Below, piece after piece: positions 54,951-63,375 of a DNA stretch of 64,000 nt. This DNA is from Pseudomonas nitroreducens (GTDB lineage Bacteria; Pseudomonadota; Gammaproteobacteria; Pseudomonadales; Pseudomonadaceae). The translations under genes and the position numbers were made by a program. Location: the NCBI RefSeq assembly GCF_014204515.1, contig NZ_JACHLI010000020.1, positions 62,001-126,000 on the forward strand, written 5' to 3'. Position 1 is the first letter of the stretch, and every line of letters starts with the position of its first letter. The notes under the pieces are model-generated. The model did no database searches, had not been told where the DNA came from, and saw only the letters and a program-made list of their open reading frames with translations.

Positions 54951-55872
54951 AAGCCCCATCTCGGTAGGCTTCGCCGACCTCACGCAACACCTCCAGGCAC
55001 CAGTGCGCGCCCAGCGAAAGCGGCAGCGTCGAGTTGCTGCAAACCCCCACCGAACCGCCCGGCTCCTGTACGTCCAGCGGCAACTCGACCATCTCGCCGG
55101 AGCGCAGGTCCAGGCGCACCGAATCCAGTGGGGCGATCCACAGCGCGTCGCTGGTCAATACATAACGGCGGCTGAGTACCGTGGACAGGGTTTCCAGGCG
55201 GCGGCGTGGCTGGCCGAGGCCGCTCTGCACCAGCAGGCTGTCGGCGGACTTGCGGATGGTGGTGCCGGCCAGCGGCAACACCAGCGGCCAGTCGTCCAGC
55301 GCCGAGGGCGGCAGCGGGCGACCCAGCAGCGGGTGGCCGGCGCGGGCCACCAAGGTCATGGATTCGCTGTACAGGTGCTCAAAGGCCAGGCCCTGGATCT
55401 GCGGGCTTTCGGTCATGCGGCCGACCACCAGGTCCAGCTCACCGACGCGCAGCTGCGAAAGCAGGTGCGCGTTCGGCCCGGTCACCACGCTGACTACCAG
55501 CGCCGGATGGCGCTCGTGCAGGCGCCGCACCGTCTCCGGCATCAACAGGCTTTCCACGGTGGAGAGCACACCCAGGCGCACCGTGCTGGAGGCGTACTCG
55601 CCGCCGCGCAGGCTGTTCACCCCGTCGCGCAGCGCCTGCACGCAGGGGCCGGCGTAACGCAGGAAAGCCACGCCAGCCTCGGTCAGGCTGGCGCCGCTCT
55701 TGCCGCGCTCGAACAGGCTGGCTTCGAGCAGGTCTTCCAGTTCCTTGAGCGTCTTCGAGATGGCCGGCTGGCTCACCGCCAGGGCGTCCGCCGCGCGGGC
55801 CAGGCTGCCCTGGCGGGCCACTTCGAGGAAGCACACCAGGTGGCGGAACTTGATACGCGAATCGATATTCAT
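54943..55872 (-). CDS. pcaQ: LysR-family activator PcaQ
   Basis: 309 residues. The N-terminus MNIDSRIKFRHLVCFLEVAR and HTH VSQPAISKTLKELEDLLEAS are PcaQ type; the effector domain is complete. PcaQ activates pca dioxygenase genes in response to 3-carboxymuconate-type signals. It lies directly upstream of pcaHG in the same orientation, with the PcaQ palindrome at its 3' end. Confidence 0.9.
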   Translation of the reverse strand: MNIDSRIKFRHLVCFLEVARQGSLARAADALAVSQPAISKTLKELEDLLEASLFERGKSGASLTEAGVAFLRYAGPCVQALRDGVNSLRGGEYASSTVRLGVLSTVESLLMPETVRRLHERHPALVVSVVTGPNAHLLSQLRVGELDLVVGRMTESPQIQGLAFEHLYSESMTLVARAGHPLLGRPLPPSALDDWPLVLPLAGTTIRKSADSLLVQSGLGQPRRRLETLSTVLSRRYVLTSDALWIAPLDSVRLDLRSGEMVELPLDVQEPGGSVGVCSNSTLPLSLGAHWCLEVLREVGEAYRDGAYP

Positions 55873-55878
55873 GGCGGC

Positions 55879-56760
55879 TCATCGGGGCTCGCGGAACGCG
55901 CGGGGCGAAACCCCGGCGTAGCGCTTGAAGAATCGGGAAAAGTAGGCGGGTTCGGAGAAACCCAGCGCATCCGACACCTGCTGGATGGTCATGGCGGTGT
56001 ACACCAGGTTGCGCTTGGCCTCCAGCAGCAGGCGCTGGTGGATCATCTGCAACGCCGACTGCCCGGCCAGACGCCGGCACAGCGCATTGAGGTGCGCGGC
56101 GCTGATGCCCAGGGCCGTCGCATAGTGTTCGATGGGCCGGTGTTCGCGGAAGTCCTGCTCCAACAGGCGGGAGAACCCATGCACATGCTCGATGCCGCGG
56201 TCCTGCTGGCTCGCCTGGGCACGCGCCTGCTCCAGCGCCCGCCGGCTGAGCCACACCAGCAGCACGTTGAGCAGCGACTGCAACATCAGGTCGCGCCCCG
56301 GCGCCTGCTGGGCGTACTCGCGCTCGATCGACTCGAACAGAGCATCCAGCTCGCGCTTGCCAGCGCCCACAGCGAAGCACGCCGGTTGCTCCAATACCGA
56401 GCTCTGCAGCAGGCCACCAAGCTGTTCGGCCAGCGGCAGGCCCATGCTCAGCACCCAGCCCTGCACGTCCTCGGCGAAGCGGAAGCCGTGCACCGCCAGT
56501 GCCGGTGTGACCTGCAGCGACGCCTCGCGGATCGGCGTCACCCGCCCTTCCACTTCCAGCTCCGCCTCGCCGGATTGCACATACAGCAGTTGCACCAGAT
56601 CGCCGTGCCGATGCGGGCGGATTTCCCAATCGTGCAGGCGGCTGCGCGAGGCGATGGATTCGCAATGGATCAGGTCCGGCGTCGGCCATGCCGTGGTTTC
56701 GCCGTACAGGCGGAACACCGGGACCGGTGTGTCAGCACGTTGTTCGATCACCGCCCACAT
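55879..56760 (-). CDS. pobR: AraC-family activator of pobA
   Basis: 293 residues from ATG 56760. An N-terminal cupin-like sensor (IRPHRHGDLVQLLYVQSGEA) and a C-terminal double HTH (IEHYATALGISAAHLNALCR ... VSDALGFSEPAYFSRFFKRY) define an AraC/XylS regulator of the PobC/PobR group. It is divergent from pobA with a 105-bp gap and 6 bp from pcaQ. It is expected to respond to 4-hydroxybenzoate. Confidence 0.88.
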   Translation of the reverse strand: MWAVIEQRADTPVPVFRLYGETTAWPTPDLIHCESIASRSRLHDWEIRPHRHGDLVQLLYVQSGEAELEVEGRVTPIREASLQVTPALAVHGFRFAEDVQGWVLSMGLPLAEQLGGLLQSSVLEQPACFAVGAGKRELDALFESIEREYAQQAPGRDLMLQSLLNVLLVWLSRRALEQARAQASQQDRGIEHVHGFSRLLEQDFREHRPIEHYATALGISAAHLNALCRRLAGQSALQMIHQRLLLEAKRNLVYTAMTIQQVSDALGFSEPAYFSRFFKRYAGVSPRAFREPR

Positions 56761-56865
56761 CCATGAAAAGTCCAAGAAGACTGTTGGAAATTACCTTCAA
56801 AGGCCGATGCCATCCACAAAAAATGCAGGAGACAAAAACAACAGCGCTCTCCAAGGAGCCACTCC

Positions 56866-58050
56866 ATGAAGACTCAGATTGCCATTATCGGCGCCGGCCC
56901 CGCCGGCCTCCTGCTGGGCCAGTTGTTGCACAAGGCTGGCATCGACAGCGTGATCCTCGAACGCCAGACAGCCGACTATGTGCTCGGCCGCATCCGCGCC
57001 GGCGTGCTCGAACGGGGCACCGCCGACCTGCTGCGCGAAGCCGGCGCCAGCGCACGGATGGATGCCGAAGGCCTGCTCCACGACGGCTTCGAACTGGTGC
57101 TCAACGGCCGCCGCGAGCGCATCGACCTCAAGGCCCTCACCGGCGGCAAGCAGGTGATGGTCTACGGCCAGACCGAAGTGACCCGCGATCTGATGCAGGC
57201 CCGCGCGGCCAGCGGCGCGCTGAGCGTGTACGAAGCCGCCGACGTGGAGCTGCATGACGTCACCAGCGAAAAACCCTACGTCACCTTCACCCACCAGGGC
57301 GAACACGTGCGCCTGGACTGCGACTACATCGCCGGCTGCGACGGCTTCCACGGTGTGGCCCGGCGCAGCATCCCCGCCGAACGCCTGAGCGTGTTCGAAC
57401 GTGTCTACCCGTTCGGCTGGCTCGGCCTGCTCAGCGACACTCCGCCGGTCAACCACGAACTCATCTACGCCAGCAGCGAGCGCGGCTTCAGTCTGTGCAG
57501 CCAGCGCAGCGAGAGCCGCAGCCGTTATTACCTGCAGGTGGGGCTGGAGGAGAAGGTGGAGGACTGGTCCGACGAACGCTTCTGGGAAGAGCTCAAACGC
57601 CGTATCCCCGAAGACGCCGCGCGCCAGCTGGTCACCGGCCCGGCGCTGGAAAAGAGCATCGCCCCGCTGCGCAGCTTCGTGGTGGAGCCGCTGCAGTACG
57701 GCCGACTGTTCCTCGTCGGCGACGCCGGGCACATCGTCCCGCCTACCGGCGCCAAGGGCCTGAACCTCGCCGCCAGCGATGTGAACACGCTGTACCGCAT
57801 CCTGCTGAAGGTCTACGGCGAAGGCCGCCGTGAGCTGCTGGAGCAGTATTCCCCCGTCGCCCTGCGACGCATCTGGAAGGCCGAGCGCTTCTCCTGGTGG
57901 ATGACCTCGATGCTGCATCGCTTCCCGGACAACGACGCCTTCACCCGGCGCATGCTGGAGACCGAGCTGGACTACTTCCTCGATTCCCAGGCCGGCCGCA
58001 CGACCATTGCGGAGAACTATGTGGGCTTGCCGTTCGAGGAAGTGGCCTGA
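56866..58050 (+). CDS. pobA: 4-hydroxybenzoate 3-monooxygenase
   Basis: 394 residues, the standard PobA length. FAD motif IIGAGPAGLLLGQLLHKAGI, then RIRAGVLERGTADLLREAG, the DG motif region CDGFHGVARRSIP, and GDAGHIVPPTGAKGLNLAAS. It hydroxylates 4-hydroxybenzoate to protocatechuate with NADPH, feeding PcaHG. AAGGAG lies before ATG 56866. Confidence 0.96.
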   Translation: MKTQIAIIGAGPAGLLLGQLLHKAGIDSVILERQTADYVLGRIRAGVLERGTADLLREAGASARMDAEGLLHDGFELVLNGRRERIDLKALTGGKQVMVYGQTEVTRDLMQARAASGALSVYEAADVELHDVTSEKPYVTFTHQGEHVRLDCDYIAGCDGFHGVARRSIPAERLSVFERVYPFGWLGLLSDTPPVNHELIYASSERGFSLCSQRSESRSRYYLQVGLEEKVEDWSDERFWEELKRRIPEDAARQLVTGPALEKSIAPLRSFVVEPLQYGRLFLVGDAGHIVPPTGAKGLNLAASDVNTLYRILLKVYGEGRRELLEQYSPVALRRIWKAERFSWWMTSMLHRFPDNDAFTRRMLETELDYFLDSQAGRTTIAENYVGLPFEEVA

Positions 58051-58107
58051 CTCGCGGCATGCCTGGCGACGTATGACGTCGAACGCGCTACGTCTCGATG
58101 CTCCCTG

Positions 58108-58520
58108 TAGAAGCGGACCTTGTCCGCGATCCGGCCGCCAGGCCGGCGCTCTCCTCGTGACTTGCGTCCCGGCTACGCCGGGATTTCGCGGAGAAGCTCC
58201 GCTCCTACAAATACCTCACACGCCGAAGCCCAGCCCCGTAGGGCGCATAGCTCGCCAGCGTTATCCGACGCTCACGAGCCGGCGGATAACCTGCTTCTGG
58301 TTAACTCTGCGCTCGGGTCGGCCCTCACCCTAATCCTGGCTGCGCGCCCCGCTCAGAGGGAGAGGGAACCGTTTGGTGCAGGATGAAACCCTGGTGTCAG
58401 CCGGCACGATCAGCTCCCTCTCCCTCCGGGAGAGGGTTGGGGTGAGGGGATGCACTCGCACCGATACTCCACCAGGAGACAGATCCGTAGGGCGCATAAC
58501 GCGCCAGCGTTATCCGTCGT
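58108..58520. repeat. Repeat-filled gap after pobA
   Basis: The 509-bp gap 58051-58559 holds a diverged family A element (from 58108), a decayed family B repeat (58238-58303), family C units (58321-58448) and a half family B (58487-58520). I see no gene in it. Confidence 0.7.
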
Positions 58521-58559
58521 TCAAGAGCCATTCAGTGGCACGGACCAAACCGTTCGCTA

Positions 58560-59111
58560 GTGGGCTGGCTCCTGCAAGAAGCCCTGCGAACTATCCTTAG
58601 TCCTCCAGCCACGCCGCTCGCCGCGACACCGCCGGAGGCCATCATCGACCCGGACGAAGCGAACTTCCTCAGCTACCTGCTCGCCGAAAGTGGCGACGGC
58701 GACGCGCGCGCCTTCGCCACGCTGTACCGCTGCACCGCCCCGCGCCTCTACCCGCTGGCGCTGAAACTGAAGCCTGAGCAGAAAGCAGCCGACACTCTGT
58801 TGATCGACACCTTCCTCCACGTCTGGACCGACGCCGACCGTTACCACCCCACACGCAGCGCGGCTCTGGACTGGATGGTCGCCCTGCTCTACCGGCTCGC
58901 GGGCGCACCCTCCCCGCCACCCAGCGACGAGCCGTGGCCGGAGCTGCCGCCGCCAGACGATCTCTGGAGCGCGATCCACGCGCGCCTTCCCGATGACGAG
59001 GGCGACAGCCCGGCCCTGCGCTGGCCGCTGATCATCGCCAGCGTGGTCGGTGTGCTGATCGGCGCGGCGATCTGCCTGAGCCTGCTGTTGGAGCTGCGAC
59101 CGACGTCCTAG
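58560..59111 (+). CDS. Hybrid of ECF-sigma region 2 and anti-sigma-like membrane tail
   Basis: 183 residues from a GTG at 58560 directly behind the repeats; no ATG precedes the conserved part, so the start is uncertain. Residues about 48-114 (DARAFATLYRCTAPRLYPLA ... TFLHVWTDADRYHPTRSAAL, then DWMVALLYRLA) align in pattern with ECF sigma region 2. No region 4 follows. Instead there is a proline-rich linker, the motif PPDDLWSAIHARLP (about 130-144) seen before the membrane helix of RskA-type anti-sigma factors, and one helix WPLIIASVVGVLIGAAICLS, then LLLEL. It may be a deletion fusion of a sigma/anti-sigma gene pair or a membrane-tethered decoy. Function unknown. Confidence 0.55.
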   Translation: MGWLLQEALRTILSPPATPLAATPPEAIIDPDEANFLSYLLAESGDGDARAFATLYRCTAPRLYPLALKLKPEQKAADTLLIDTFLHVWTDADRYHPTRSAALDWMVALLYRLAGAPSPPPSDEPWPELPPPDDLWSAIHARLPDDEGDSPALRWPLIIASVVGVLIGAAICLSLLLELRPTS

Positions 59112-59128
59112 GCATTCGCCTGAAGGAC

Positions 59129-59219
59129 GATGGGTATCGCTGCGCTCCACGCCATCCTACGACGCACTACGTGCCCGCCCCGGAGCTTTCCGTAGGATGT
59201 GGTGGATCAGAGCGAGACC
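59129..59219. repeat. Decayed family D repeat
   Basis: GATGGGTATCGCTGCGCTCC (arm running to 59160) and an imperfect opposite arm GTAGGATGTGGTGGATCAGA near 59190-59219, in the gap before the cytochrome gene. Confidence 0.5.
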
Positions 59220-59381
59220 CATGCTGCCGCCTCCACTCCCCCACGAAACCCAAAACATCCCACCCCAGCCCCGTAACCCATCATAAAAACCCTGAATTCC
59301 GTGCGACATCACCTTGCCAATCGGCAAGGCAGTTGGCATAAACGTCCGAATCTTTTTCGTACAAATAACAAGGAAGTTTCG

Positions 59382-61289
59382 ATGCGCACTCTCGGACGCG
59401 TCCTAATTGCAGTCCTGCTGCTGCTTTTGCTCGTCGGCGGCGTGATCGCCTGGTACACCGCGCATCCCAACCTCCCCGAGTACACCAAACCGGAGAAGAT
59501 GATCCATCTCGACCAATGGTCCAAGGCGGATCGCGAGCTGTACTACTACACGCCCCAGGGCACCCAGGTAAAAGGCCTGCGCTACGACTGGTTCACCCAC
59601 CTGGAACAGCCCTTCTCCAAGGACAGGTTCGCCACCCCGGAAAACCTCGCGCGTTTCGGCTTCCTCATCGAGCCCGAGCAGATCGGCCGCGACGCCGATG
59701 ACACCCTCGCCGCCACCGCGACCAACCCCGGCAACCTGCCGGTGGGCTTTGCCCGCCACCAGGACGGCGAGACCGGCGCCTGGTACCTGGACATCACCTG
59801 CTCCGCCTGCCACACCGGCGAGCTGCGCTACAAGGGCACCGCCGTGCGCATCGACGGCGGCGCGGCCATGCACTCCATCGCTTCCACCGTGCCGACCCTG
59901 CGCGGCGGCGCCTTCGGCCAGGCGCTGGGCGCCAGCCTCGCCTCTACCTACTACGTGCCGTGGAAGTTCGACCGCTTCGCCAAGGGCGTGCTGGGCGACC
60001 GCTATCCCAAGGGCAAGGCCGCGCTCAAGCGCGACGTGCGCAACGTGATCGGCACCCTGGTCGGCACCGCCTGGAACGACACCCACCGCGGCCTCTACCC
60101 GACCCTGGAAGGCCCCGGCCGCGCCGATGCCTTCGGGCGCATCGCCAACGGCGTGTTCGGCGATGGCATCGACGCCTCCAACTACCGCGTCGCCAACGCC
60201 CCCGTGAACTACCCGCAGCTGTGGGACATCTGGAAATTCGACTGGGTGCAGTGGAACGGCTCGGCCATGCAACCCATGGCGCGCAACATCGGCGAAGCCC
60301 TCGGCGTCGGCGCCACCCTGCGCATGTTCGAGAGCGACGGCAAACCGGTGATGGGCGATGAGCGCTACGCCTCCAGCGTGCGCCTGCGCGACCTCTACAC
60401 CCTGGAAGAAGCCCTCAAGCAGCTCAAGCCGCCGGCCTGGCCGAAGGAAGTCTTCGGCGAGATCGACCTGAAGAAGGCTTCCCAGGGCCGCGCCCTGTTC
60501 CAGGCCAACTGCGTCTACTGCCACGGCCCCCACGTGAAGGAGCCCGGCGCCAAGGACTACATCGCCCCGGCTCGCGTGCCCGAATGGCGCATGAAAATGG
60601 TCCCCACCAGCGAGATCGGCACCGACCCCACCACTGCCGACAACATTGCCGACCACACCTTCGACGTGCGCTCGCTGAAGTGGAACCTCGAAGAACTGAA
60701 GCACATGAACGTGCGCCTCTACCCCGAGAGCGACAAGCCGCTGGACCTGTCGAAGATCTCCGCCGCCAAGGGCCTGGCCTACGTCACCGCGTTCGTCGAG
60801 CAGCGCGGCTACCGCGACGCCCACATCAGCCCCGAGCAGCAGAAGGCAATGAACGGCTACGGCCTCGACATCGGCGTGCGCGAGCTGCGCGCCTACAAGG
60901 CCCGTCCGCTGGACGGCATCTGGGCCACTCCGCCGTTCCTGCACAACGGCTCGGTGCCCAACCTGCTCCAGATGCTCTCGCCGGTGGCCGAGCGCGACAG
61001 CCAGTTCTGGGTCGGCAGCTTCGAGTACGACCCCAAATTCGCCGGCTACCGTAGCGAGCGCTTCCCCGGCGGCTTCCTCTACAAGACCAGCGTCACCGGC
61101 AACAGCAACCGCGGCCACGAATTCCGCGACGGCTGCCGCCAGGACGGCGTGATCGGCCGCGCCCTGTCGCCGGAAGAACGCTGGGCGCTGGTGGAATACC
61201 TCAAGGTGCTGGGCAATCCCGAATACGAAAATCAGCTCGACCCGAACGTCCCAACCCAACCGTGGACGCCGGGGCCGAAGTGCGAGTGA
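59382..61289 (+). CDS. Di-haem c-type cytochrome oxygenase/peroxidase, RoxA-like
   Basis: 635 residues from ATG 59382, with AAGGAAG upstream. An N-terminal helix (VLIAVLLLLLLVGGVIAWYT) is either an uncleaved anchor or signal. There are two CXXCH haem sites, CSACH at 140-144 and CVYCH at 377-381. Other conserved-looking regions are WDIWKFDWVQWNGSAMQPMA, then RNIGEALG, and PLDGIWATPPFLHNGSVPNL, the MauG/CcpA-type late segment. Length, haem spacing and motifs resemble the RoxA/RoxB rubber-oxygenase superfamily more than 300-residue CcpA peroxidases. Substrate unknown; periplasmic. A catalase-like gene follows after 500 bp. Confidence 0.7.
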   Translation: MRTLGRVLIAVLLLLLLVGGVIAWYTAHPNLPEYTKPEKMIHLDQWSKADRELYYYTPQGTQVKGLRYDWFTHLEQPFSKDRFATPENLARFGFLIEPEQIGRDADDTLAATATNPGNLPVGFARHQDGETGAWYLDITCSACHTGELRYKGTAVRIDGGAAMHSIASTVPTLRGGAFGQALGASLASTYYVPWKFDRFAKGVLGDRYPKGKAALKRDVRNVIGTLVGTAWNDTHRGLYPTLEGPGRADAFGRIANGVFGDGIDASNYRVANAPVNYPQLWDIWKFDWVQWNGSAMQPMARNIGEALGVGATLRMFESDGKPVMGDERYASSVRLRDLYTLEEALKQLKPPAWPKEVFGEIDLKKASQGRALFQANCVYCHGPHVKEPGAKDYIAPARVPEWRMKMVPTSEIGTDPTTADNIADHTFDVRSLKWNLEELKHMNVRLYPESDKPLDLSKISAAKGLAYVTAFVEQRGYRDAHISPEQQKAMNGYGLDIGVRELRAYKARPLDGIWATPPFLHNGSVPNLLQMLSPVAERDSQFWVGSFEYDPKFAGYRSERFPGGFLYKTSVTGNSNRGHEFRDGCRQDGVIGRALSPEERWALVEYLKVLGNPEYENQLDPNVPTQPWTPGPKCE

Positions 61290-61320
61290 TGCTCTGGGGC
61301 AGGCCGGCTTTTCGCTTTTC

Positions 61321-61700
61321 GTAGGAGCGAGCTTGCTCGCGAACAGATTCCCCGGCAGCTCCAGCGCTGGGCGGGTTCGCGAGCAAGCTCGCTCCTACAG
61401 GTGCCCCACGCTCCGCAGCACCGCCTGAACACCGATCCGCCCCCTCTCCCTCCGGGAGAGGGCTGGGGTGAGGGCCAACCCCCGCTCCGCAGCACCACCG
61501 AAACACCGAACCATCCCCTCTCCCTCCGGGAGAGGGCTGGGGTGAGGGCCAGTCCCCGCTCCGAAGCACCACCGAACTACCGATCCGCCTCCTCTCCCGC
61601 CGGGAGAATGCTGGGGTGAGGGCCAGCCCCCGCTCCGAGGCACCACCGAAACGCCGAACCAGTTCCCTCTCCCTTCAGGGAGAGGGCTAGGGAGAGGGAA
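61321..61700. repeat. Repeat block between cytochrome and catalase-like genes
   Basis: The 500-bp gap 61290-61789 starts with an inverted repeat, arms GTAGGAGCGAGCTTGCTCGC and its complement (61321-61398). Four family C units in the same orientation follow, spaced about 80 bp (61441-61700), each CCCTCTCC...GGGAGA followed by GGGCTGGGGTGAGGG or similar, with short unique spacers such as CGCTCCGCAGCACC. This is the densest array of the family in the window. Confidence 0.8.
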
Positions 61701-61789
61701 ACGCCCCGCACCAGGCCCACCCCGCTACACCCGCACGGGCCAGGGAACGGAATCCCCTCCATAAAAAGAACACCAAAGGACCCTGTGCC

Positions 61790-62944
61790 ATGCGCTCCCT
61801 GCTCACCCGAATCTGGCTCTTCCTCGGCAAATGGCTCGGCCGTCTGCTGCTCGCCGTCGCCGCCATCGGCCTGCTCAGCTGGGGCCTCGGCAGCCTCTAC
61901 TACGCCTGGAAATTCTCCGGCCCGGTCTCCGCCCAGGAAGAAATCCCGCCGGGCGAAGCCCAGCTCACCCAGGCCATCATCGAAGACGCCGTACGCATCG
62001 TCGAACAGCACCGCGACAACACCCGCGTCCTGCGTGACGCCCACGCCAAGGCCCACGGCTGCGTGAAGGCTGAAGTCACCGTGGCCAGCGACCTCGCCCC
62101 CGGCCTGCGCCAGGGCGTGTTCGCCGAACCGGGCCACAAATGGGACGCCATGGTCCGCTTCTCCAACGGCAACGCCTATCCGCAGTTCGACAGCGCCCGC
62201 GACGCCCGCGGCATGGCCATCAAGCTGCTCGACGTCCCCGGCGCCAAGCTGATGCCCGGCAAGGGCCACGACAGCGAGCAGGACTTCGTCATGTTCAACC
62301 ACCCGGTGTTCTTCGTCCGCGACGTCGCCGAATACCGGCAGAACTTCGCCGCCCAGGCCAGCGGCCAGAAGGTCGCCGCCTTCTTCCCCAGCTGGAAACC
62401 CAGCACCTGGGAAATCCGCCACCTGATCATCGCCCTGCAGACCCTAGCCCCCGCCCCGGACAGCCCCCTGCAGGCCGGCTACAACGGCATCGCCCCGTAC
62501 AAGCTGGGTGAGGAAAACAACATCAAGTACCGCGTCATCCCGCTGAGCGAAGGCTGCCCGGCCTACCAGCTACCCAAGCTCAACGAGAAACTGCCCAACT
62601 TCCTGCGCACCGCGATGTACCAGCAACTCTCGGTCGACCGCATCCCCGCCTGCTTCGCCCTGCAAGTGCAGAAACAGGACCCGAGCAAGTTCATGCCCAT
62701 CGAAGACGTCAGCGTCGAATGGAGCGAGAAGGATTCACCCTTCCAGACCGTCGCCACCGTCAGCATCCCACCCCAGGACTTCGACAGCCGCGAACAGAAC
62801 CTCGCCTGCGACAACCTCTCCTACAATCCCTGGCATGCCCTCCCCGAGCACCGGCCGATTGGCGGCATCAACCGGCTGAGGAAGGCGGTTTATGAGGCAG
62901 TCAGTGTTTATCGGCATGAGCGCAATGGGGTAGGCGGGGAATGA
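61790..62944 (+). CDS. Membrane-anchored catalase-family haem protein
   Basis: 384 residues; AAAGGA lies upstream. An N-terminal membrane helix at about 18-40 (LLLAVAAIGLLSWGLGSLYY). The rest is the minimal catalase fold: distal His85 in AHAKAHGCVKAEVTV, MVRFSNGNAY (122-130), DARGMAIK (138-145), QDFVMFNHPVFFVRD. A C-terminal R364-x-x-x-Y368 (RLRKAVYEAV) could supply the proximal Tyr. It is shorter than true catalases (about 480 or more) and resembles SrpA/catalase-related periplasmic proteins, some of which are peroxygenases or fatty-hydroperoxide enzymes. It probably works outside the cytoplasm near the preceding di-haem cytochrome. Confidence 0.75.
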   Translation: MRSLLTRIWLFLGKWLGRLLLAVAAIGLLSWGLGSLYYAWKFSGPVSAQEEIPPGEAQLTQAIIEDAVRIVEQHRDNTRVLRDAHAKAHGCVKAEVTVASDLAPGLRQGVFAEPGHKWDAMVRFSNGNAYPQFDSARDARGMAIKLLDVPGAKLMPGKGHDSEQDFVMFNHPVFFVRDVAEYRQNFAAQASGQKVAAFFPSWKPSTWEIRHLIIALQTLAPAPDSPLQAGYNGIAPYKLGEENNIKYRVIPLSEGCPAYQLPKLNEKLPNFLRTAMYQQLSVDRIPACFALQVQKQDPSKFMPIEDVSVEWSEKDSPFQTVATVSIPPQDFDSREQNLACDNLSYNPWHALPEHRPIGGINRLRKAVYEAVSVYRHERNGVGGE

Positions 62945-62984
62945 CCCGCCCCTCACGACCAGCACACTGAACGGACTCAACCGA

Positions 62985-63323
62985 ATGAAGACTCCACTGC
63001 GCACCCACGAAAAGCTCCTGCGCAAAGGTGCTGCCAATCTGCAGCGCGGCATCGAAACCGTCGGCGGCCATCTTTACCTCACCAACCAGCGCCTGGTGTT
63101 CGAAGCCCACGCCGTCAACTTCCAGTCCAAGCCCAGCGAAATAGAGTTGAGCGATATCCGCTACACCGCCAAGGCCTGGACCAGGTTTCTGGGCATGATC
63201 CCGCTCTTCCCCAATTCGCTATCGGTCCATACGCAACAGAGCGATCCCTTCAGCTTCGTGCTGTTCGGCAGGAAGCAGTGGGCCGTAGCAATCGACCAGG
63301 CAATGAACGGACGGCTGGGCTGA
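62985..63323 (+). CDS. Small GRAM/PH-like domain protein
   Basis: 112 residues. The strand pattern HEKLLRKGAANLQRGIETVG, then GHLYLTNQRLVFEAH, and later LSDIRYTAKAWTRFLG, followed by FSFVLFGRKQWAVAIDQAM, is characteristic of bacterial GRAM/PH-like domains (GxLYLTxxRLxFE). No signal or membrane segment; likely a cytosolic or membrane-associated binding module. It starts 40 bp after the catalase-like gene, so it may be co-transcribed. Function unknown. Confidence 0.7.
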   Translation: MKTPLRTHEKLLRKGAANLQRGIETVGGHLYLTNQRLVFEAHAVNFQSKPSEIELSDIRYTAKAWTRFLGMIPLFPNSLSVHTQQSDPFSFVLFGRKQWAVAIDQAMNGRLG

Positions 63324-63375
63324 CCGCGCCCCTTCACCCACCTTGCAAATCCGTATCCTGAAGACAAGGACGATC

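Noticed and set aside
53467..56766. Rightward 1099-codon open frame opposite pcaG, pcaH, pcaQ and pobR
   Set aside because: Same artefact of codon bias; all four leftward genes are identified by catalytic or DNA-binding motifs.
61441..61700. Possible CRISPR array
   Set aside because: Units are palindromic, spacers are similar to each other and short or uneven, no cas genes are near, and the same units occur singly across the window.
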